Assembly: GCA_002448875.1 (NCBI GenBank)
Contig: DKAS01000174.1
Location: 1-9,000 of the forward strand
Source of the DNA: Proteobacteria bacterium UBA6920
Lineage (GTDB): Bacteria; Pseudomonadota; Gammaproteobacteria; SG8-11
DNA length: 9,000 bases
Direction of reading: 5' to 3'
Position numbers and translations under genes: made by a program. Position 1 is the stretch's first letter; the number at the start of each line of letters is the position of its first letter. This document shows, one piece after another, positions 1-5,191 of the stretch. A model generated the notes under the pieces. The model did no database searches and was not told the origin of the DNA. It saw only the letters and a program-made list of their open reading frames with translations.

Positions 1-1534
1 CCACATCGTCGTAACGCACGGTAATCGGCGCCGAACCGTTGGCATCAAACGTGAGGGTGACTGAAGTACCGCCGCTGGCAATGGCTGTTGCATTGATAGT
101 GGCGAGACTGCCCGCCTGGCAGGCCACCGGGTTGTTACAGGTATAACCCATATTCACCGCAGTCGTCTGGCCGACGATCGCCGGGGTGCAGACTGCCGGG
201 TTGGTGGTGGAAGCCTGCACCGCGCGCAGATAAAGTGTGGATGTGGCAATGCCGGAAACCTGGGGCGGGATGGTGTAGGTGCCGCCGGTGGTGGTGCTGG
301 AGAATATAAATCCGGCCGTGCTCGCCGTGAACGTGCATGACGGTGTGCCGAAATTGCAGGTGGTCGCACCGGTCGGCACAGGTGACGGCGAAACGATGCC
401 GAACACCACCGTGCCCGCCGTGGCGACCTGAACATTCTTGGTCACGCTGCTGCTGCCGCTCGGGATCAGGAATCCCGCGCCCGCCGCGCCGCCGGTCGTG
501 CCATCCCAGTTCACCGTAGGCGCACCGGTCGCGCTCAGCGTGCCGCTCACCCCGGCAGTATATGGCGTGGCACAAGCCGCATCGGCACATGCCCTTACGG
601 TCAGGGTGCTGGCAGCACAAGTCAGGCCGGTACCGCTGCCATGCCGTATTTCAAGATGATCAGGCCCCCCCGAGCAGCTATGCAACACTTGTGCCGGCGT
701 AGTTGAGGTCAGTGTGTAATCGACCGGGCAGGTCGAGGCCAGCATCACGGTGCCGCCCAGCGTCCCGCTCACCGTAACATTGGTCGCCAGCGTGATATTG
801 GGGTTGGCCGCATTGTTGACGGTAAGGTTAGTAAAAGCGGCCGGATTCGCGCCGCTGATCGTCTGCGCGGCAGTGCCGTCCAGGGTAATCACACCAGTTC
901 CGCTCACGGTCCCGTTGACAACTAAATTCCCGACGACACTCAGCGTGCGGTTGCTGGTATCAATCGTTGCGCCAGCGGACACTGTCAGGCTGCCTTTGAT
1001 CATCGTCGGGCTTTTAAAGAGGGTGGTGGTTCCGCCGTTGACATTCAAATTGTAGAACGTGACCATGCCGGTCTCGTTCGGCAGCGTATTGGTCGCAGTA
1101 AAAACAACGGTGCCAGTTCCCTCCGTCCAGGTACCGAGCTTGGCCACATTAAATCCCTGAAGACTTAGCGTGCCGCCGCTGGTCATGACGATGCTGCCGC
1201 TCCGGGGCCCACCACCACCCGATGCACCCAGCGTGATAATACCGGATACGGTAGCTGCCGACGCCGCATTAAAACGGAGCGTGCCGTCGCCGCCACCCCC
1301 GGCGGTGCCGCCAAGCTGCATTGCAGCGCAGACGCCGCTGGCCACGTTAACGGTCAATGTCGCGCCGTTCTGCACCGTGATCGTGTCTGCTGCAGCGGGC
1401 TGTCCTCCCGCTCCGCTTCCCGTGACGATCGCGCTCCAATTTGTATTGGCGTTTATGGTGATGGCGGCGGCTTGTGCCACTGAAGCAGCAGACAACAACA
1501 CCCACCCCACCAATAACGCATATATTAATTTCAT
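1..1534 (-). CDS. mshQ: MshQ-like large secreted protein with DUF6701 domain, N-terminal 511 residues (3' end beyond the window)
   Basis: The frame is open from the ATG at 1534 to the left edge, with GGGAG 9 bases upstream. Residues 1-22 are a Sec signal peptide (MKLIYALLVGWVLLSAASVA, cut after AQA). Residues ~25-265 are Gly/Thr/Asn/Val-rich beta repeats such as LTVSAGATIDTSNRTLSVVG and LVVNGTVSGTGVITLDG, with the look of a right-handed beta-helix adhesin. From about residue 291 the DUF6701 pattern starts: DHLEIRHGSGTGLTCAASTL, then TVRACADAACATPYT, a motif of the C-terminal domain in MshQ-type proteins. Many cysteines (267, 287, 306, 316, 321, 393, 400, 449, 466, 472) suggest a disulfide-rich exported protein. 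MshQ is the last gene of the classical msh locus and is thought to act at the surface or pilus tip. A 7-G run sits at the boundary between the two parts. It begins 97 bases after mshP. Confidence 0.85.
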   Translation of the reverse strand, partial: MKLIYALLVGWVLLSAASVAQAAAITINANTNWSAIVTGSGAGGQPAAADTITVQNGATLTVNVASGVCAAMQLGGTAGGGGDGTLRFNAASAATVSGIITLGASGGGGPRSGSIVMTSGGTLSLQGFNVAKLGTWTEGTGTVVFTATNTLPNETGMVTFYNLNVNGGTTTLFKSPTMIKGSLTVSAGATIDTSNRTLSVVGNLVVNGTVSGTGVITLDGTAAQTISGANPAAFTNLTVNNAANPNITLATNVTVSGTLGGTVMLASTCPVDYTLTSTTPAQVLHSCSGGPDHLEIRHGSGTGLTCAASTLTVRACADAACATPYTAGVSGTLSATGAPTVNWDGTTGGAAGAGFLIPSGSSSVTKNVQVATAGTVVFGIVSPSPVPTGATTCNFGTPSCTFTASTAGFIFSSTTTGGTYTIPPQVSGIATSTLYLRAVQASTTNPAVCTPAIVGQTTAVNMGYTCNNPVACQAGSLATINATAIASGGTSVTLTFDANGSAPITVRYDDV

Positions 1535-1631
1535 CTGCTCATGCTCCCATCATCATTGGGTAATGGGTACCGACATCTGCTGCGCAACGCAGTCACGCAG
1601 TTCGGACCTGGCGTTGCGATGTCCCCGCATT

Positions 1632-2051
1632 TTATCTGCCCAACCTCGCCGTTGCCACTTGCTCCACATAATTGACATCGCCCATAGCGCCTCCGGCTGT
1701 CGCCTTCGCCGTGACATCATAAATCCACACCGTTGCCGCGCCCTCCATATAGGAACTCGGGGTGCAGTCCACGATTATCGTGTATGCCGCGAGATTACCC
1801 CCCGCGACAACCGGCGCGCCGGCCACACAACCCGCCCACTGCACCCCTGGGACGCTTTGCTTGACGTTGTATGCAGCCCACTCTACACCTGCCAGCGCCG
1901 CCTGATAAGCGCGTGCGCCGCTTATTTCCATCGTCTGGCTCCGGTTCTGCGCAGTCGAGAGCGTCACCGCGAACGCGCCCAAGGCGGCGATCACCACCAG
2001 CAGGAAAATCGCCGAAACCAGGCTGAATCCATTTTGTGCCGTCTTTATCAT
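1632..2051 (-). CDS. mshP: MSHA minor prepilin-like protein MshP
   Basis: A 139-residue protein with leader MIKTAQNG, then FSLVSAIFLLVVIAALGAFAVTL. The Gly-Phe cleavage site is present but mature residue 5 is Ser (Ser13), not Glu. MshP, PilX-like and GspK-like subunits are the pilins in which Glu5 is commonly missing, so this supports the assignment rather than suggesting decay. The following helix SQTMEISGARAYQAALAGVEWAAYNV (R-A-x-x-A-A-x-A-G-x-E-W) is the usual MshP/PilX pattern. One cysteine pair (WAGCV, VDCTP) may be bridged. An in-frame stop just upstream fixes the ATG at 2051, which overlaps the mshO stop as ATGA. Confidence 0.88.
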   Translation of the reverse strand: MIKTAQNGFSLVSAIFLLVVIAALGAFAVTLSTAQNRSQTMEISGARAYQAALAGVEWAAYNVKQSVPGVQWAGCVAGAPVVAGGNLAAYTIIVDCTPSSYMEGAATVWIYDVTAKATAGGAMGDVNYVEQVATARLGR

Positions 2052-2917
2052 GGCGAGTTATTCACATGTATCTCCTGGTACAGGCTCACACTTTCGCTGC
2101 CGCGCGTCAACGTCAACCGGACGCCGAGCAAACCCATGCGCTGGTTGGGCAGCGCATAGTCAATGGCACAGCCGCTGACATTGTTGGCCAGGATGGCGCT
2201 CGATCCTCCCAGCACGCCTGGCGCAACCTGCGCGGGGTTGAAACCGTATGCCCAGCGCCTCATCAGGCTGGCCTGCCCGTTTCCGCTGCCATCCAGCGCA
2301 CCAAGAGTGCCTTCACACGCATAAGTCACCGCCTGCTGCGCGCCGTCCACCACGTCGAAACGCCGCGAAGGCAACTCTGCGAAGGCCGGGAATTGCGTCG
2401 CGGTGAAATTCACGCTGGTCTGCGCGCCGGCCGCGCCGGTATAGGCACGCAGGATGCCTGCCACTGTGTTGTCGTAGGGCGGATTGCCATCCGATTGCGT
2501 GCTGCCCAGCACGATCTGGTCGCCCGCCGCGAAAGTGATCGCCGACCCGATGATCTCGAAACAGGTATCGGCCACCGTAAAATCCAGCTCATCGCCTGCC
2601 ACCCCGCAACCGCCTGCTCCGCCGGTGGCATCGGCCCGGTAGCGCCCGCCGTCCTTGATCGGCAAATACTCCACGCACGGTATCCCGCCGCAACCGGCGA
2701 CCCGTACACTGTTCGGCACGGCAGTACTGATGTCGCCTGCCAGCCGGTACAGCGCGGTATCGGCGATGTCGGTCAATTCGGCGCGGCGCGCCACATCCAC
2801 ATACTGCTGCACCGGCGTCCTGAGAAACACCGCGACGATGCCGCCCAATACCCCGGTGATGACGATCACGATGATCATCTCAACCAATGAAAAACCGCTT
2901 TGACCGATCCTGTGCAT
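2048..2917 (-). CDS. mshO: MSHA minor prepilin MshO
   Basis: A 289-residue prepilin. The short leader MHRIGQSG is followed by FSLVEMIIVIVITGVLGGIVAVFL; cleavage after Gly8 leaves Phe1 and Glu5 (Glu13 of the precursor). The downstream helix RRAELTDIADTALYRLAGDISTAVPNSVRV is the MshO/GspJ-type signature (L-x-R-L-x-x-D-I-x-x-A-V-P-N-S-V-R). The large head carries paired cysteines (GCGGIPC, GGCG, DTCFE, YACEG, SGCAIDYA), probably disulfides after export. It ends SLYQEIHVNNSP. By position and size it is the GspJ-like minor pilin of the initiation complex at the pilus tip. It starts on the mshD stop codon (TGATG) and ends overlapping mshP by 4 bases (ATGA), so translation is probably coupled throughout. 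Confidence 0.92.
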   Translation of the reverse strand: MHRIGQSGFSLVEMIIVIVITGVLGGIVAVFLRTPVQQYVDVARRAELTDIADTALYRLAGDISTAVPNSVRVAGCGGIPCVEYLPIKDGGRYRADATGGAGGCGVAGDELDFTVADTCFEIIGSAITFAAGDQIVLGSTQSDGNPPYDNTVAGILRAYTGAAGAQTSVNFTATQFPAFAELPSRRFDVVDGAQQAVTYACEGTLGALDGSGNGQASLMRRWAYGFNPAQVAPGVLGGSSAILANNVSGCAIDYALPNQRMGLLGVRLTLTRGSESVSLYQEIHVNNSP

Positions 2918-3438
2918 CAGTAATTGGTCCGGTATCCGGTTGCGGTGAACGTATCGCCATTCGGCGACGCCACCGTCACGTCGATCTTCAGCACATTACC
3001 TGCCGGGATGCCATTCCATGCAGCAGCCTCTGGAGTCACGGCCACAGCCGCGCTGTAATTCTCCAGACCCGTTATCGCCGCAACTCCATTCACCGCGTAT
3101 ATCCCGGTGGTCGCAAACCCGTTGTAATCGCTGGCGATATGATAAACAGTGGCCCGGTTTAACTGCGTCACTGCCACGTTGGGTGCAGCCGCAGTAAAGT
3201 CCTGCAACTGGACTTCTTCCAGCAGGGAATAGGCGGCCGCAATCGCCTGCTTGCGCACCAGCGGATCGGCACTGCTTTTGGAAGTGGTATTCATCACCAG
3301 CAGGATTCCCGCCAGCGCGACGCTGACGATCACGATGAACATGATCAGCTCGACCAGGCTGATGCCGCGTTGCACACAAGGGCAATCGCGGGCATGGCCC
3401 GCTCCTGCATGACTGTGCAATTGCGAGCTAATGCACAT
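2917..3438 (-). CDS. mshD: MSHA minor prepilin MshD, with an unusually long leader
   Basis: From the ATG at 3438 the product has 173 residues. The prepilin site is CVQRG then ISLVELIMFIVIVSVALAGILLVM, with cleavage expected after Gly25 and Glu30 as mature Glu5. After the helix, SADPLVRKQAIAAAYSLLEEVQLQDF is the characteristic MshD/PilV-type segment (D-P-x-x-x-x-Q-A-x-x-x-A-x-x-x-L-E-E). The C-terminal half is a small beta domain ending ATGYRTNY. MshD proteins are minor pilins of the MSHA fibre. The 25-residue leader is long compared with the 8-13 residues of its neighbours, because a REP-like palindrome (3386-3407) is read as codons inside it. The mature N-terminal residue is Ile, where Phe or Met is usual. 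The stop codon shares one base with the mshO start (TGATG). Confidence 0.86.
   Translation of the reverse strand: MCISSQLHSHAGAGHARDCPCVQRGISLVELIMFIVIVSVALAGILLVMNTTSKSSADPLVRKQAIAAAYSLLEEVQLQDFTAAAPNVAVTQLNRATVYHIASDYNGFATTGIYAVNGVAAITGLENYSAAVAVTPEAAAWNGIPAGNVLKIDVTVASPNGDTFTATGYRTNY
3386..3407. repeat. REP-like palindrome inside the mshD leader-coding region
   Basis: On the minus strand it reads CAGGAGCGGGCCATGCCCG followed by CGA; the core GCGGGC-CAT-GCCCGC is a perfect 6-bp stem with a 3-base loop. It resembles the GTAGGAGCGGGC...GCCCGCGA REP class known from pseudomonads and relatives (from memory). It belongs to a different family from the GTGCGAAT repeats here and is translated as part of the leader HAGAGHARDCP. 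Confidence 0.6.
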
Positions 3439-3889
3439 AACCGGTCTCCGCTTCGATGGTGATGGTGATGGTGTTCGCCGCACCTGTGACGTTGATCGTT
3501 TGCGCCACCGATGGCACGCCCAGCGCGCTGAAATTGAAAGCAGCCGGTACTGCGGCAAAGCTGATGCCGGATGGCGCCGTGATGACATACGCCCCACCAG
3601 CCGGGGATTGCAGCGCCGTACCGCAGGCGGCGGTCGTGCCGATCGTCAAGGTGACGCTGTTCGTGGTGAAAGTGGCGCAGACAAAACGGTTCTGCGCAAT
3701 TGCGGCCTTCTGCGCAAAACGCAACGAAGCCTGAACCTGATCGGCAAAGCCGCGCGATTGAAACACGCTGCTATCGAAGAAACGCGGCACGGCGGCAACA
3801 GCGAGTATCCCGATGATGACTATCGCCATCACCAGCTCTACCAGAGTGAAGCCTGGCTGGAGAAATCTGCGGCCTGCAACATGACTCAT
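3428..3889 (-). CDS. mshC: MSHA minor prepilin MshC (GspH-like)
   Basis: A 153-residue type IV prepilin. The leader MSHVAGRRFLQPG (13 residues) ends in Gly before FTLVELVMAIVIIGILAVAAVPRFF, so prepilin peptidase should cut after Gly13. Glu18 is the conserved mature Glu5. The VPRFFD just after the helix and the following FADQVQASLRFAQKAAIAQNR are typical of MshC/GspH-type minor pilins. Two cysteines (VCATF, AACGT) may pair in the head domain. It is expected in the inner membrane and then at the tip or base of the MSHA fibre as an initiation subunit. It is the first gene of the mshCDOPQ run. Its ATG at 3889 has no clear ribosome binding site, unlike mshD and mshQ. The 3' end overlaps mshD by 11 bases. 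Confidence 0.88.
   Translation of the reverse strand: MSHVAGRRFLQPGFTLVELVMAIVIIGILAVAAVPRFFDSSVFQSRGFADQVQASLRFAQKAAIAQNRFVCATFTTNSVTLTIGTTAACGTALQSPAGGAYVITAPSGISFAAVPAAFNFSALGVPSVAQTINVTGAANTITITIEAETGYVH
3446..3449 (-). promoter_or_regulatory. Ribosome binding site GGAG that fixes the mshD start
   Basis: GGAG lies 7 bases before the ATG at 3438, within the last codons of mshC. It favours that ATG over the much longer upstream frame, which would lie antiparallel to nothing and deep inside mshC in another frame, and over the GTG four codons before the mature helix, which has no such site. Confidence 0.7.
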
Positions 3890-4219
3890 CTTGAAAACCC
3901 GCTGGTTAAATTTAGGCGCATGATTGGTTTTATCGACAGAGTGGTGTAGATTTTAACGCAAATCCGGCAGGGCCATTCCCCGATAAACAAACTCGAATTC
4001 CTCGGTTGACTGGCTTGTAGATGCGAATGAATTCGCACCTTAAATAGGCTGCACCCCATGAAGTAACGCAACTCTCACCATCAACTACGGAATTCAGGAT
4101 AACCGGCGAATCAGCGAGCGTATTTTGCTCACTTAGCCGGAAGGCTGGTTACTCCATCAGCGGATTGGCTTCCTTTGGCGCAACCGCAACCTGCCTCTTG
4201 CGGGTGCAAGGCCCGATGG
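3890..4219 (-). other. 330-base gap between the modification cassette and mshC
   Basis: No convincing gene was found. The gap holds the degraded REP-like doublet at 3991-4040. A weak stem (CTTGC-ACCC-GCAAG) follows the stop of the TylF-like gene but has no T-run. A promoter for mshCDOPQ would be expected here; TAAAAT occurs near 3950-3956 but has no good -35 partner, so I do not call one. A short 61-codon frame (4071-3886) overlaps the start of mshC and has no family resemblance. Confidence 0.6.
3991..4040. repeat. Degraded REP-like doublet, inverted relative to the copy at 8090-8147
   Basis: TGCGAATGAATTCGCACCT at 4022-4040 is identical over 19 bases to part of the arms at 8090-8147. The preceding TGACTGGCTTGTA (4007-4019) matches the spacer of that copy read on the opposite strand, with one extra T. 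Before it, TCGAATTC-CTCGG is a decayed second arm (expected GCGAATTCATTCGCAC). It is therefore a full doublet with one worn arm, not a lone palindrome. Confidence 0.75.
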
Positions 4220-5191
4220 TTATTGCACGCGACGCGGGCTGAAGAGGAGTTTCAACAGGCTCCGCATTGAATGCCCCTGAGTCGATGGGTTCGAAGACCT
4301 GCTTCCCGACTTGCGCCAGTAAACCGAGTCCTGATCGATTGGAATGATCTCATCTGCGATTCCGTGGTCACGCCGGTAATCGTTCACGGCTTCCCTGCAT
4401 TGAGGCAGCGCGTTAAAGTCGTCGACAATCACAAACCCGCCGTCCGAGAGCCTTGGATAAAGATTGTTCAGTGCGTCCATCGTGGATTCATAGAGATCGC
4501 CATCCATCCGCAGCAGGGCCAGGCGCTCGACAGGTGCAACGGGAAGCGTGTCGCAAAACCAGCCTTTCAGGAAGCGAACCTTGTCGTCCAGCAGATCGTA
4601 ACGCTCGAATAACTCCTTGACCTCTTCAATGCTGACGCAGAGATAAGGAAATATATCCTTGCTGAAGTCCCAGCCTTCATCTTTCTCATGTGTTGGCCTC
4701 GGCAATCCCTCAAAGGAGTCGGCCACCCAGACCAAACGGTTATGGATGTCATGCGCGGAGAGATAGCCTCGCATGAAAATGGCGGCGCCTCCCTTCCATG
4801 CCCCGGTTTCGATCAGGTCTCCGGGAATGCCGTCCCGGATTATCGTATCGAGACAGTAGTGAATATTATCGAGCCGAGCCTCCCCGATCATGGTGTGCGC
4901 AGTGAAGAAGAAATTCCTGGCTGCCGCTTCTTCCGGGTGGCCTGCATTGTTTGCGCCCCCATAGACCAGCCACCCCCCAACCTTTCGAGCCTCTTTCAGC
5001 AAATGGAATATTTCGCTGCGCCTGATCCCCAGAAAGTCGCTGACTATCTGGGTAGCCGGCGGGAGATTACCCCGGAGCGCATGAATCACAAAGTAGGCTA
5101 TTCTGGCTTCGTTCTCCAGGTAGAGCACATTCAATAAGCTTTTTTTCAGCAGCGCCAGATAGCGCTCTGTCAAAGAGCCACCCGGTTTCAC
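4220..5191 (-). CDS. TylF/MycF-family (macrocin-type) SAM-dependent O-methyltransferase
   Basis: With the GTG start the product has 323 residues and begins VKPGGSLTERYLALLKKSL, a usual TylF-family opening. Family marks in order: GDLIETGAWKGGAAIFMRG (SAM-binding loop, about residues 125-143), WVADSFEGLPRP (acidic residue near SAM), then FLKGWFCDTLP, LLRMDGDLYESTMDALNNLYP and GGFVIVDDFNALP. The aspartates of MDGDLY and IVDDF stand where the metal-binding and catalytic aspartates of MycF/TylF lie. Characterised members methylate sugar hydroxyls with SAM and Mg2+; others sit in polysaccharide and glycoprotein glycan clusters. The GTGA overlap with the preceding gene implies coupled translation and a shared pathway, so methylation of a sugar placed by the OGT-like protein is the simplest reading (inference). 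The tail after residue ~295 (SGSRSSNPSTQGHS, then MRSLLKLLFSPRRVQ) is basic and outside the catalytic fold. Confidence 0.9.
   Translation of the reverse strand: MKPGGSLTERYLALLKKSLLNVLYLENEARIAYFVIHALRGNLPPATQIVSDFLGIRRSEIFHLLKEARKVGGWLVYGGANNAGHPEEAAARNFFFTAHTMIGEARLDNIHYCLDTIIRDGIPGDLIETGAWKGGAAIFMRGYLSAHDIHNRLVWVADSFEGLPRPTHEKDEGWDFSKDIFPYLCVSIEEVKELFERYDLLDDKVRFLKGWFCDTLPVAPVERLALLRMDGDLYESTMDALNNLYPRLSDGGFVIVDDFNALPQCREAVNDYRRDHGIADEIIPIDQDSVYWRKSGSRSSNPSTQGHSMRSLLKLLFSPRRVQ

Noticed and set aside
1..1534. Autotransporter or two-partner secretion adhesin instead of MshQ
   Set aside because: The beta-repeat part alone would fit, but the DUF6701 motif and the place right after mshP fit MshQ. 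The C-terminus is not visible, so a beta-barrel cannot be excluded outright.
1553..1630. 25-codon open frame between mshP and mshQ
   Set aside because: It has no ribosome binding site, its product is unremarkable, and a gap of this size commonly holds such a frame by chance.
1170..2159. 329-codon plus-strand open frame across mshQ, mshP and part of mshO
   Set aside because: It lies antisense to three genes with clear family motifs, shows no domain, signal or biased-codon evidence, and has a low-complexity Pro/Arg/His-rich product typical of a G+C-rich shadow frame.
3940..3985. Possible sigma-54 promoter upstream of mshC (TGGCCC ... TTTGCG)
   Set aside because: The GG and GC elements are about 3 bases too far apart for the -24/-12 consensus.
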